This document shows, in pieces, positions 53,381 through 62,342 of a stretch of DNA of 64,000 nt (positions within the stretch are counted from its first letter, which is position 1; each line of letters begins with the position of its first letter). Below the pieces are notes generated by a model, which saw nothing but the letters and a program-made list of their open reading frames with translations, had not been told where the DNA came from and searched no databases. This stretch comes from JAGWRI01 sp963728785 (GTDB lineage Bacteria; Gemmatimonadota; Gemmatimonadetes; Gemmatimonadales; Gemmatimonadaceae). The translations under genes were made by a program, and so were the position numbers. The stretch is from NCBI GenBank assembly GCA_963728785.1, contig CAVSKV010000002.1, positions 682,001 through 746,000 of the forward strand. The letters run 5' to 3'.

Positions 53381-56300
53381 ATGCCGACCGACCACCGCGC
53401 CGAACTGGCGAGGATCAAGACGTTTCCCCAGCTCATCGCCTATTTGCGCGACGAGATGGGGTGGCCGATTGCCAACGGGGAGGCCTTCGAGGATCTCACG
53501 TTTGATTACACGGCTGAGGAACTCGGTATCGACTCGAAGAGCGCAGCCAAGATCCAGGAGATCAAGCGCCTGCGCCCTCTCTCGCCGAAGCAGCCCTGGG
53601 GCATCTTCTTCGTCAAGTTCGAACCCAAGAAGCTTCCCGTCGTCGCGCTGCGCCGCATCCTGAGCCAGGTGGCGCTGAAGAAGCGCGCCTCCGCCAATAG
53701 CGCCGAGCGCGCCGCCTGGGCGAAAGACGATTTGCTGTTTATCTCCAACTACGGCGTCGGTGACGAGCGACAGATCAGCTTTGCCCACTTCTCAGCGCCC
53801 GCCGACGGCCACGACCTCCCGACCCTCAAGGTGCTCGGCTGGGATAACCGCGACACCGCGCTGCATCTCGACGCTGTTGCCCGAGAGCTGACCCAACACC
53901 TCGCCTGGCCCGAGAACGACGGTGACGCGAGCGCGTGGCGCGAGCAATGGCGTGCCGCCTTCACGCTTCGCCATCGTGAGGTCATCACCACTTCGAAGCA
54001 GCTCGCCATCCGCCTGGCCGAGCTGGCCCGCGCCATTCGCGACCGCATCACCACCGCACTGGCCATTGAGACCGATCGCGGCCCGCTGAAGAAGCTCATG
54101 AAGGCGTTCCAGGAGGCGCTCGTTCACGATTTGGATGCGGACGGGTTCGCCGATATGTACGCCCAGACCATCACGTACGGACTTCTCTCCGCGCGCATCG
54201 CCGACCCGCTCAAGAAGACGGTCGACGATTTCGCCGCCCACATGCGGACCAACCCCTTGCTCCGCGAGCTGATGGAGACCTTCCTCAAGGTCGGCGGGCG
54301 GCGCGGCAAGGCGGGCGGGGTGGGCATCGACTTCGACGAACTGGGCATTTCCGAGGTCGTCGACCTGCTCGACCACGCGAACATGGAGGCGGTCGTCCGT
54401 GACTTCGGGGACCGGAACCCTCAGGAAGACCCGGTCGTCCATTTCTACGAGTCATTCCTCAGTGCCTACAACAGACAGCTAAAGATCCAGCGCGGCGTCT
54501 TCTACACGCCGCAGCCCGTTGTTTCCTACATCGTCCGCAGCGTCCACGAACTACTGCAAACCGAGTTCGGCCTCGCTGGCGGTCTCGCCGACACCACCAC
54601 CTGGGGTGAGATGCTGAAAAACCACCCCGGCCTGAAACTCCCACCCCTCACCGACGAGCCGGGCGAAAAGCGCACCATCTCCCCGAACGAACCCTTCGTC
54701 CAAATCCTCGACCCCGCCACCGGCACCGCCACCTTCCTCGTCGAAGTCATCGACGTCATCCACCGCACCCTCGCGGCCAAATGGGAGCAGCAGCGCCTCA
54801 CCGACGCGCAGCAGCACGCCGCGTGGAACGACTACGTGCCGCAGCACCTCCTCCCGCGCCTCCACGGCTTCGAGCTGATGATGGCCCCCTATGCCATCGC
54901 CCACATGAAAATCGGTCTCAAGCTCGCCGAGACCGGCTACCGCTTTGACACCGAGGAGCGCGCTCGCATCTACCTCACCAACGCCCTCGAACCGTGGGTG
55001 AAACAGCTTCAGCTCATCGGCTTCGACGCCCTCGCCCACGAAGCCGCCGCCGTGAACGAAATCAAACGGCACAAGCGCTTCACCGTCGTCATCGGCAACC
55101 CGCCGTATTCGGGAGAATCTTCAAACAATGGTGAATGGATCTCATCTTTGATCCGCGACTATCACTACGTGGATGGGCAACCACTCGGAGAGGCAAACCC
55201 ACGCTGGTTGCAGGACGACTACGTGAAGTTTATTCGGCTCTCCCAATGGGAAGTAGCGACGACCGGGAGCGGCATTGTTAGCCTAATCACGAACCATGCC
55301 TATTTGGACAATGCCACTTTCCGGGGCGCTCGCCAAAGCTTGCTGAGCACGTTTTCTAGCGAGTGGTTTCTTGACTTGCATGGCAACACAAAGAAAAAGG
55401 AGCGGCATCCCGACGGTTCAATCGATGTGAATGTATTCGAGATTCAGCAGGGCGTCGCAATCTCGGTTGTGATGAGAGGCGAGTCTAGTCGCGCACCTCG
55501 TGTCGAGCACTGCGAGATGTTCGGTGCCCGCGAAGCGAAAAACGAATTCCTTGGTCGCTCAACGCTTTCCAGCACCGAATGGCACGCGATCAAACCTATT
55601 TCTCCATTCTACCTGTTCATTCCGCAGGACCAGACTCTGTTTTCTGAGTATCAGAGCTTTCTCAAGTTCACAGAAGTCATGCCTTTGCACTCGAACGGCG
55701 TTGTAACCGCACGTGACCACTTGTGCATCGGATGGAGTGCTGAAGAAGCGTGGAATGTCGTGAAAGAGTTTACCCAGATGAAGCCTGAGGAAGCCCGGAC
55801 GTACTTTGACCTTGGCAAAGACTCACGAGATTGGCAGGTAAAACTAGCTCAGGCTGACGTGAAGAAGGATGGACCATCGCGGAGACGCATCACCCCAATT
55901 TACTACCGTCCTTTTGATATTCGTTGGACCTACTTTACTGGCCGTTCACGGGGCTATCTGTGTATGCCACGCGGTGAATCAATGTCCAACATGCTTAGCG
56001 GAAAGAACATCGCGCTGATTACGTCGCGAATGACAAAAGGGGAAACATTCCAGCACGTTCAAACTACGCGGAGCGTGAGTGAAGCGATCGTAATGTCGCC
56101 GAAGACTTCGAACAATGGGTTCATCTTCCCGCTCTATTTGCTCCCAGACGGTCAGGAGTCAGATACGCTTGCATTGCGCTCGCACCCCGAGTTGAACTTT
56201 GCACCTGCATTTCTGCGCCAGTTGGCCGCAGGCCTGGACCTAGCGCAAACCAAGCCGCACAGCCTGCCCGCCGGGCTGACGCCCGAAGACATCTTCCACT

Positions 56301-56884
56301 ACGCCTACGCGGTGTTTCACAGCCCCGGCTACCGGAGCCGCTACGCGGAGTTTCTGAAGATAGATTTCCCGCGCCTGCCGTTGACCGGGAACCTGGAGCT
56401 GTTCAGCGCGCTGGCACGGCTCGGCGGCGAACTCACCGCCCTGCACTTGCTGGAATCGCCCAAGCTCTCCGATCCCATCACGGAGTTCGTCGGCAGCCGC
56501 CATCCCGAGGTCGAAAAGATCTCGTGGTCGCGCAACACCGTATGGGTGGACAAGGCGCAGACCAACGGCTTCGAGGGCGTGCGCGAGGAGGTGTGGAAGT
56601 TCCACATCGGCGGCTACCAGGTCTGCGAGAAGTGGCTGAAAGACCGCAAGGGGCGGACGCTCTCCACGGACGACATCACGCACTACCAGAAGATCGTCGT
56701 CGCCCTGTCAGAAACCATCCGGCTGATGAACGAGATCGACGAGGTTATTGGGCGGCACGGCGGCTGGCCGGGGGCGTTCCAGACGGGTATTTCGGGGGAG
56801 TCTGAAAAGCAACCGCTCTTCAAAGTCGCCGAGCCCGGGGTCAGCTATGACGCCGGCAAGAGAAGGGACGAGAACCGGGAATGA
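53381..56884 (+). CDS. giant N6-adenine DNA methylase, type ISP/IIG-like
   Basis: A 1167-residue protein. The SAM motif LDPATGTATFLVEV lies near residue 443 and the catalytic NPPY near residue 573, the gamma-class order of N6-adenine methylases. An N-terminal part of about 380 residues precedes them, containing GVFYTPQPVVSYIVRSVH at its end. Residues of about 577-935 are the target-recognition-like region, and its DNA is visibly richer in A and T than both flanks. The C-terminal part is GC-rich again. It would mark self DNA while the adjacent helicase-nuclease attacks unmodified DNA. ATG 53381 is 4 nt after the helicase stop. Confidence 0.88.
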   Translation: MPTDHRAELARIKTFPQLIAYLRDEMGWPIANGEAFEDLTFDYTAEELGIDSKSAAKIQEIKRLRPLSPKQPWGIFFVKFEPKKLPVVALRRILSQVALKKRASANSAERAAWAKDDLLFISNYGVGDERQISFAHFSAPADGHDLPTLKVLGWDNRDTALHLDAVARELTQHLAWPENDGDASAWREQWRAAFTLRHREVITTSKQLAIRLAELARAIRDRITTALAIETDRGPLKKLMKAFQEALVHDLDADGFADMYAQTITYGLLSARIADPLKKTVDDFAAHMRTNPLLRELMETFLKVGGRRGKAGGVGIDFDELGISEVVDLLDHANMEAVVRDFGDRNPQEDPVVHFYESFLSAYNRQLKIQRGVFYTPQPVVSYIVRSVHELLQTEFGLAGGLADTTTWGEMLKNHPGLKLPPLTDEPGEKRTISPNEPFVQILDPATGTATFLVEVIDVIHRTLAAKWEQQRLTDAQQHAAWNDYVPQHLLPRLHGFELMMAPYAIAHMKIGLKLAETGYRFDTEERARIYLTNALEPWVKQLQLIGFDALAHEAAAVNEIKRHKRFTVVIGNPPYSGESSNNGEWISSLIRDYHYVDGQPLGEANPRWLQDDYVKFIRLSQWEVATTGSGIVSLITNHAYLDNATFRGARQSLLSTFSSEWFLDLHGNTKKKERHPDGSIDVNVFEIQQGVAISVVMRGESSRAPRVEHCEMFGAREAKNEFLGRSTLSSTEWHAIKPISPFYLFIPQDQTLFSEYQSFLKFTEVMPLHSNGVVTARDHLCIGWSAEEAWNVVKEFTQMKPEEARTYFDLGKDSRDWQVKLAQADVKKDGPSRRRITPIYYRPFDIRWTYFTGRSRGYLCMPRGESMSNMLSGKNIALITSRMTKGETFQHVQTTRSVSEAIVMSPKTSNNGFIFPLYLLPDGQESDTLALRSHPELNFAPAFLRQLAAGLDLAQTKPHSLPAGLTPEDIFHYAYAVFHSPGYRSRYAEFLKIDFPRLPLTGNLELFSALARLGGELTALHLLESPKLSDPITEFVGSRHPEVEKISWSRNTVWVDKAQTNGFEGVREEVWKFHIGGYQVCEKWLKDRKGRTLSTDDITHYQKIVVALSETIRLMNEIDEVIGRHGGWPGAFQTGISGESEKQPLFKVAEPGVSYDAGKRRDENRE

Positions 56885-57089
56885 GAGCGCTGACGTCCGG
56901 CGCCTTCCGCACCACCACTTGACGATTCGCGTCCCGTGGCACGACGGCGGTTGGGCCGGGGGCGTATGCACGCGACCGCTCGACAACACCATCTGCCTCA
57001 TCCTGCCGCGCGTCGGCGAGGGCCGCCGCGACGAGGTCCCCACGGAACCCAAGCAACCAATCGGCTTTGACGCCATTGACGGTGAGTGA
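56847..57089 (+). pseudogene. truncated third gene of the helicase-methylase operon
   Basis: An 80-codon frame overlaps the methylase 3' end by 38 nt and contains HHHLTIRVPWHDGGWAGGV, then LDNTICLILPRVGEGRRDE. It reads like the N-terminus of a much larger protein that follows such methylases, but I cannot name the family. It ends in TGA after GFDAIDGE with no continuation in any frame. The loss probably removed a functional component of the defence operon. Confidence 0.5.
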
Positions 57090-57571
57090 CGCATCAAAGG
57101 CGGCGTGTGGCGCCGCGTCAGAACCCAGCAACTCGTCCCCGTATCCCAAGAACTGGACTAACGTCGGATGACAAGGCGCCGCCACGAGCAGACGCGAGCC
57201 GCGGACTCTGACGAGATCGAGGAGGTCCTGGAAGTCTCGCGATACATCGACGCTGGCTCCATTTGTTGAGTTGCGAGCGTACCGCTAGAGTTTGTCCTCG
57301 CCCCGCTAGATGCGGCTGTCCTTCGGCACGGGCCTCGGCTCTGTTCGCACGATATCGCTGGCCGCGTGGAGCACGAGCTACCCTGGCTTCACCGCGGCGG
57401 TCACCGCCGTGGGGCCCGTTTCGTTGCAGCGGAAGCGGCGGCGGGGCGGCCACGGCGTGGGGTAGAGAAGCGGCTGGCGCATTGCCCTTGGGAGTCGGAC
57501 TTGGCGGAGCGCCGCGGTAGGGGATTGACTCGTCGACACGACACGCGCGTGTCGGCCAACCATCAACCGCG
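57090..57571. other. gap after the defence operon
   Basis: About 480 bp between the truncated gene and module D. No frame with protein-like composition is seen. The segment is probably debris from the deletion that cut the upstream gene. Confidence 0.5.
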
Positions 57572-57695
57572 TGCTGACAATGCGCTTACACGGGCTCAGC
57601 GGCGGCGATGTGAGTCCACCAGCTTCCTGGGCCCTGTCCCTATGAAGAACGGATCATCCCCAAGCCTGGTCTCGTCTGATCGATCGTCAGCGGAG
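57572..57695 (+). repeat. recombination-site-like module, copy D
   Basis: The arm TGCTGACAA is at 57572-57580, with a diverged second copy CGCTTACAC at 57583-57591. The core begins 99 bp after the first arm: CTCGTCTGA (57671-57679), centre TCGATCG, TCAGCGGAG (57687-57695). It lies between the defence operon and the last cargo block. Confidence 0.68.
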
Positions 57696-57947
57696 TCCTG
57701 GCGGCTCCCAGGGCCGAGCGCAGCGAGTCGGACGCTTCCCTACCGCATGCCGCGAGCACCCGCGCGTAGTTAGATGGCCGGCGCCCCGACCGGTACCATA
57801 TGGCAGCGTCGCGCGTTCACAAATTCATGTCGCATCGTGGGAGATGCCATTGTCGACGACGGCAAGAGAAGCACCGAGTTCGCGCGCGACGCGTGCCGAG
57901 TGACGCATCGCGCCGAGAAAGGAGAACAACTCTCGGAGACACGAATC

Positions 57948-58577
57948 ATGCCTGACCTAGAGCAATTCCTCCGTCACAACCTTGAGCGGTATCTCTTTGG
58001 CGACCTTAAGCGGATGCAAGGGCAGCCGCTCGGTTACCCCCCGTTGCTGAGCGCATTCGCGGGAACTGAGTTGTTGGGAGGTTTGCTCAATCCCAAGCCG
58101 TTCTCACGCAAGACATCGGGGGCAACGCGTTTTGTCCACTACTGGACCGAGTACCTCTATCCCGATGTTCCCGATAGGGTCGCGGTAGCCAGGGCTGTGT
58201 ACCAGCTCGCACGCCACGGGATTGCCCACGGATTCTTCCCGAAAGGGCCTATTGGAGTCGGCGGACCGGATCTCACATTCCACCTGAAGCGGGATGCCGA
58301 CGGTCTTGTGATAATCCACCCGACTCAGCTCGGCGAGGACTTGATCGCGTCCTATGAAAGGAGAGTAAAGCCAATCATCCGGGCAACAACTGGCAGCCCG
58401 AGCAGGAAGACGATGGGCAAGCAACTGGCTATCATGTTGCGCCTTGCTGAACGCGACGCCAAGAAGCATGACTTGGTGGTCATCTTTCCGGCAGCTACGT
58501 CGGGGGCGCCGGGACCGGCTGGACTGAGCCACGTCACGACGTCTGCCGCAGTGGGTGTGTCGGGTCTGTCTAGGTAG
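57948..58577 (+). CDS. hypothetical protein with HEPN-like RxxxxH motif
   Basis: A 209-residue soluble, mostly helical protein. VARAVYQLARHGIAHGFFPK contains Arg-His-x-x-x-His, which resembles the RNase-type HEPN active site, but the fold cannot be confirmed by eye. A beta segment (DLTFHLKRDADGLVIIHPTQ) follows. ATG 57948 is chosen because it begins a regular helix and GGAG lies upstream; the open frame before it is unconvincing. It is transcribed toward the TAC operon, 240 bp away. Confidence 0.55.
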   Translation: MPDLEQFLRHNLERYLFGDLKRMQGQPLGYPPLLSAFAGTELLGGLLNPKPFSRKTSGATRFVHYWTEYLYPDVPDRVAVARAVYQLARHGIAHGFFPKGPIGVGGPDLTFHLKRDADGLVIIHPTQLGEDLIASYERRVKPIIRATTGSPSRKTMGKQLAIMLRLAERDAKKHDLVVIFPAATSGAPGPAGLSHVTTSAAVGVSGLSR

Positions 58578-58760
58578 GACGTCCGACGGTCCCCAGGCCG
58601 CGCAACACCATATCTTGTCGGCGGCGTACCTCTACCGAGATTCTTGCTATGCATCTAAGCGCATTACAGGCACGGAGTTATGCCGCTATGCGTAGCTCGG
58701 GAACGCACAAGCTATCCCTCAGGCGTCGCGCCGCCCTGGCGCAGGCCATAAATTGTGGAT

Positions 58761-58776
58761 ATAACAGGTGCGTTAT
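58761..58776. promoter_or_regulatory. operator-like palindrome of the TAC operon
   Basis: ATAAC and GTTAT form an inverted repeat with a 6-bp spacer, 42 bp upstream of the toxin gene in a locally AT-rich stretch. TATAAC at 58760-58765 could also serve as a -10 element. HigA-type antitoxins usually repress their operon by binding such a site. Confidence 0.4.
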
Positions 58777-58817
58777 GTATTCCTTAACCGCCGTCCGGCG
58801 CCCATATTCGCGTCGGC

Positions 58818-59279
58818 ATGGACTCCTTACCAACTGTCGTATACCCCGACCGACCGACCGACTGGCAACTGCTCGAAGTCGAGATCGACGGAAAATGGCC
58901 GTGCTCTCGGCGCCTTGCCGACGCGGACGCGGCATCGCGCGCAATTATCGATCGCCGGCTTCGACTCTTGGTAATGGCCGGGATTCCGCCGAGTCGAGAG
59001 ATAGCCGGATTCGAGTTTGGCAAAGTTGGTTCGCACTATTTGACGAAGCACCGAAAGAGCATTACAATCTACGTCCTCAAGTGCAAGCCGAGCACTTGGC
59101 GCGTCTACTTCTATGTACCATCGGCAAAGGATCGCAAGATCGAACTATTACATGCCGTTTCGAAGAAAGGATGGAAGCGTGACCCGAAAGACTTTGACGT
59201 CTGCAAGCGACGCCTCGATCGAATTGACAAGGACACCGCGCAATGCCGCTTCTACCCATGGCACGGAGCGGCGGTTTAA
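58818..59279 (+). CDS. higB: RelE/HigB-like toxin of a TAC system
   Basis: A 153-residue protein. The C-terminal half has the RelE/HigB pattern: ITIYVLKCKPSTWRVYFYV, then IELLHAVSKKGWKRDPKDFD, then CKRRLDRI. Such toxins cleave mRNA on the ribosome. Basic residues at the expected positions (SKKGWKR) are present. It is somewhat longer than usual HigB proteins because of a 40-residue N-terminal extension. The antitoxin gene starts inside it (overlap about 100 nt), toxin first, as in HigBA. Identification rests on pattern and gene order. Confidence 0.68.
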   Translation: MDSLPTVVYPDRPTDWQLLEVEIDGKWPCSRRLADADAASRAIIDRRLRLLVMAGIPPSREIAGFEFGKVGSHYLTKHRKSITIYVLKCKPSTWRVYFYVPSAKDRKIELLHAVSKKGWKRDPKDFDVCKRRLDRIDKDTAQCRFYPWHGAAV

Positions 59280-59736
59280 GGAAGATGGGTACTGGGAGGA
59301 GTTCTTTTCTCATCCGACGTTTGATTTTGCCGAATCCTTGATCTACATCCGACGGGTTAGAGGCCTCAGCCAGGACCAACTCGCCGGAATGGTCGGGACC
59401 AAGCAACCTGCAATCGCGCGCCTCGAATCGGGGGGTGGAAATCCACGATTGGACACGCTCACTAACATCGCGCGTGCGCTTCATGCAACTATCCGGTTGC
59501 GGATGGATACGTACGAAGATCTGCGAACTCAGTTGCGCGAGCAGGCATGGTTCCTGCCGCGCGAAGAACCGCAAGAGGGCATCATCTTGGCCTCCGAAGC
59601 GCTGTCGCCGCAGAAGAACATCCCATTCATTGTCTACCATGCTCCCGTGACCGACATCGGGATCACGGTGACACCTCGCAACTACACTCTGGCCTCAGCT
59701 CCGGGAATGGAAGGCCAATCGGACGAAAAGGAATAA
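59179..59736 (+). CDS. higA: HigA-like antitoxin with long C-terminal extension
   Basis: A 185-residue protein. The XRE helix-turn-helix occupies about residues 50-100: YIRRVRGLSQDQLAGMVGTK, QPAIARLESGGGNPRLDTL. After it comes a 70-residue extension rich in hydrophobic residues (EGIILASEALSPQKNIPFIV, then TDIGITVTPRNYTLAS). This is where chaperone-addicted antitoxins carry their SecB-binding segment. GTG 59179 has AAGGATGG upstream; a TTG further in could shorten it. The stop overlaps the SecB-like start (TAATG). Confidence 0.72.
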   Translation: MTRKTLTSASDASIELTRTPRNAASTHGTERRFKEDGYWEEFFSHPTFDFAESLIYIRRVRGLSQDQLAGMVGTKQPAIARLESGGGNPRLDTLTNIARALHATIRLRMDTYEDLRTQLREQAWFLPREEPQEGIILASEALSPQKNIPFIVYHAPVTDIGITVTPRNYTLASAPGMEGQSDEKE

Positions 59737-60242
59737 TGGCGCAGAGAAAGAAAAGAAGCCCGAGACGCGTAAAGCCCGCGGCCGTGCCCATTCCGGGGCA
59801 GGGCCAGCCGGTTCGACTAGTCGCAGTCGCGGTGAGAGAGTTGACATACCGCGAGCTGCCGCCGCCGATCGCTCTTACACTCGCTGACGTGCACGCGCGG
59901 GGGGCACTGTCTCAGCAGGTGATTAACTTGAACGGAGGCATAGGCTTTTCCCCGCCCAATTTGGTTGATGTGACGATTCGAGCGACCTTGATTCCGGTCG
60001 GTGACCTCAAACTCTTCGAATTGGCCGTCCGAATCTCGGGCCTATTTGAAAAGTCACCGGGCGTTACGAATCACCAGGCGGCCGAATTGCTTAGCGGATT
60101 CGCGGGTCGGTTGCTATTTCCGTTTGTGCGAGAGGCACTCATGACAATGACGTCGAAGACGATCTTCGGCTCATTGCCCATCCAACCAATGACGCTAGGG
60201 CCGTTATTCCCGGCGGAAGTGCTAGAGAAGATTACAGATTAG
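59736..60242 (+). CDS. SecB-like chaperone of the TAC system
   Basis: A 168-residue protein. The second half matches SecB: VDVTIRATLIPVGDLKLFEL, VRISGLFEKSPG, then GRLLFPFVREALMTMTSKTI and PIQPMTLGPLFPAEVL, corresponding to the LFPY-RE, PxxF/P and final Phe blocks of SecB. General SecB sits near secretion genes; here it is fused by TAATG overlap to an antitoxin gene. That marks it as the dedicated chaperone that folds and protects the antitoxin in toxin-antitoxin-chaperone systems, known best from Mycobacterium HigB1-HigA1-Rv1957. Confidence 0.78.
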   Translation: MAQRKKRSPRRVKPAAVPIPGQGQPVRLVAVAVRELTYRELPPPIALTLADVHARGALSQQVINLNGGIGFSPPNLVDVTIRATLIPVGDLKLFELAVRISGLFEKSPGVTNHQAAELLSGFAGRLLFPFVREALMTMTSKTIFGSLPIQPMTLGPLFPAEVLEKITD

Positions 60243-60409
60243 AGCGTCGCCTCGGCGTCAGGGGTCCCACGGCCGCTCGGCGCCGTGCGTTGGCTCAGCT
60301 GGCCGCCAAAGAGCATGCTGGGAACAGCGAAAGCGACTCACAAAACGGCGGTGCAGACGACGCAACGTAGGCCCCTCTTGAACTTCGGCAAGCGCGATGG
60401 AGGCCACGT

Positions 60410-61213
60410 TTGAACGCAGGGGACTTCCAACGGTGGATGAGCCGGGCCTTTCTGAGCGTTGAGGGGGCACTGGCAACTGAGTTCGCGACGCCCGGGCGCC
60501 TAGGGATGACAGAGGACTACATCAGAGGGGCTCTGTTGCGCGGCCTGCTTATCACCGAGCCCACCGCGGCTTCCCGGGTCGGACGCGAAGAGGATACAAG
60601 TTACGCTGACGCGCCATGCCACTGGGACCCTAAGCATATTCCAGGCCTCGGTCGGCCGGTGCAGCACGATGTAGCAGTGGCCGCCTGTAACGAAGATGCA
60701 GGTCTTGTTTGTGAGGTGAAATGGCTAGCCCAACAACAGACAAGGCGGGTCGCCGCGGATATCTGGAAGCTGGCGATGAGTCGCTCGACGGACGCAGAGA
60801 ACGTCGCGCGTCGGACCTACCTTCTCATTGGGGGCGAGTCGGGACCATTCTCCGCCGTTCTGCGCTCACTGAGAAGAGTCGGGTTAAATCTGCGCTGGTC
60901 GGCGGCTGGAGCGGACGGCAAAATTCCACAGCCGACAATGCTTTCCTTGAAGCGATCCCTCAGACATTCAGTTGGACTTAGGGCTTGGACATCCGCAATG
61001 GCGTGGGGTAGCCAACCCCACTATCGCGAGGCGCCAATGTGCTGGGCCACCGTGCGTGCTTCGGTACGCGGCCGGTGGTTGCGAACCGTCCAGGCTGAGC
61101 CGCAATCAGTAGGCTGGCGAATAGTACTCTGGGAGCTTGATCATCGCGGCGTTGACAACGAATACGTGGTGGACTGGGACGCCATCTATAGCGGGATAAG
61201 CAATCACTGCTAG
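60410..61213 (+). CDS. PD-(D/E)XK-like nuclease-fold protein
   Basis: A 267-residue protein. QHDVAVAACNEDAGLVCEVKW supplies the Asp and Glu-x-Lys positions of a PD-(D/E)XK active site on consecutive strands, followed by a helix (RRVAADIWKLAM). Family unknown. A TTG start at 60410 is supported by GGAGG 8 nt upstream and the lack of a better start. It lies 167 bp after the SecB-like gene on the same strand and could be expressed with it. Confidence 0.6.
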   Translation: MNAGDFQRWMSRAFLSVEGALATEFATPGRLGMTEDYIRGALLRGLLITEPTAASRVGREEDTSYADAPCHWDPKHIPGLGRPVQHDVAVAACNEDAGLVCEVKWLAQQQTRRVAADIWKLAMSRSTDAENVARRTYLLIGGESGPFSAVLRSLRRVGLNLRWSAAGADGKIPQPTMLSLKRSLRHSVGLRAWTSAMAWGSQPHYREAPMCWATVRASVRGRWLRTVQAEPQSVGWRIVLWELDHRGVDNEYVVDWDAIYSGISNHC

Positions 61214-61282
61214 AGTAGGCGCCTCACTCGCCCCTTGAGGTGCTCCTCATCCGACTACTGCGGAGCCCCTCTTTCGAACGTC

Positions 61283-62243
61283 TTACCGGAAAGTGGGCGA
61301 GAGGGTGCTGGTGCCGCGGAGCCAAGCCATGAGTTGCGCGGAGGCCGCGTCGGCAGCGGGCCTAATCTGGTCCTCGAATAGATGGGCATATCTTGCAATG
61401 GTTGCGGTCTCTCAGTGGCCCAGCAGCTTGCCGATTAGCAATAGGGATCCACCGCTCGAAGCGCTGACTGATGCAAACGAATGCCGAAGATCGCGAAGTC
61501 GGACGTCGTCGAGCTTGGCCGCTTCGCGAACGGCGTACCAGACGCGATTGATCTCGATCAGCGGGGCCTCCGATGTGCGATCCGGAAACGCATAGGGCGA
61601 GCCCGCGACGCGCGGCAGGTCGGACAACGGGAGCCGCGCGGGGGCTCCGATTACTCATACACTCTTGCCGGTCTTCGTAACCGGTAATGTCGCGGCCGCT
61701 TGTTCTAGTTCCAGGTCTGCCCATCGGAGCGTCAGGGCTTCCCGCTCGCGCCACCCCGTGAGCAAGAGAAACCGAATCGCGGCGATCGCGAAGGGATTCG
61801 TTGGGACCAGCTTATCGACTGACTTCGGGCGGTACTTGGCTTGGGCCAGTCTTCCGCCTCTTGCGCCGATTCGATGCTGGTGGCAGACCCATGCGCTCAG
61901 CCGTAGTAAGCGCCTCGCCAAGAAGGGCGACCTCAGCCTGGGTTAAGAACCGCTCCCGCGACTGTTCCTGGTACGGCTCAAAGTCATGCGCAGGGTTCGA
62001 CTGCTTGGCGCGTATGCCCTGCCGCTCGGCGTACCTGAAGAAGGTGCCGAGGAGGGCGAGCGTACGGTTGGCGAGAAATGGCGTCCGTCGCATTGAGCGA
62101 TGCAACCGGGCCACGTCTGCCGGCCCCACATCGGCCACACGCCTTGGGCCGACGGCAGCGAGAATGTGCTTAGCCCGTAACCGCGCGTACTCGCGGGCAG
62201 TCGTGGGTTTGCGCCTTACCTCCACTTCTGCGAGGGAATCCAC
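61283..62243 (-). pseudogene. degraded tyrosine recombinase
   Basis: Three reading frames together make one integrase. The first has the arm and core-binding part (ARLRAKHILAAVGPRRVADV, RTLALLGTFFRYAERQGI). The second has the first catalytic Arg (LLTGWREREALTLRWADLE). The third has RLRDLRHSFASVSASSGGSL with H-x-x-R. The third stops at TGA right after KLLGH, and beyond it ETATIARYAHL with the Tyr nucleophile remains in frame to a stop at 61283. At least two frameshifts and one nonsense codon make it inactive. It is unrelated in detail to the intact integrase next to it. Confidence 0.85.
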
Positions 62244-62342
62244 ACATCACCGCAGTGGCGCGTTAGGCGACCTTTCGCGAGGGGTGATATGCGGCGTCAC
62301 CACGGTGCGTAACGTGCGGGGTCGCGCGCCGGGGGCCGAGTA

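Noticed and set aside
61149..61267. A fifth module copy: GCGTTGACAA at 61149 and CTCATCCGA at 61246, 97 bp apart, next to the broken integrase.
   Set aside because: The spacing fits, but there is only one arm, it lies inside a coding frame, and the core 9-mers are almost touching instead of 7 bp apart. Too weak to list as a copy.
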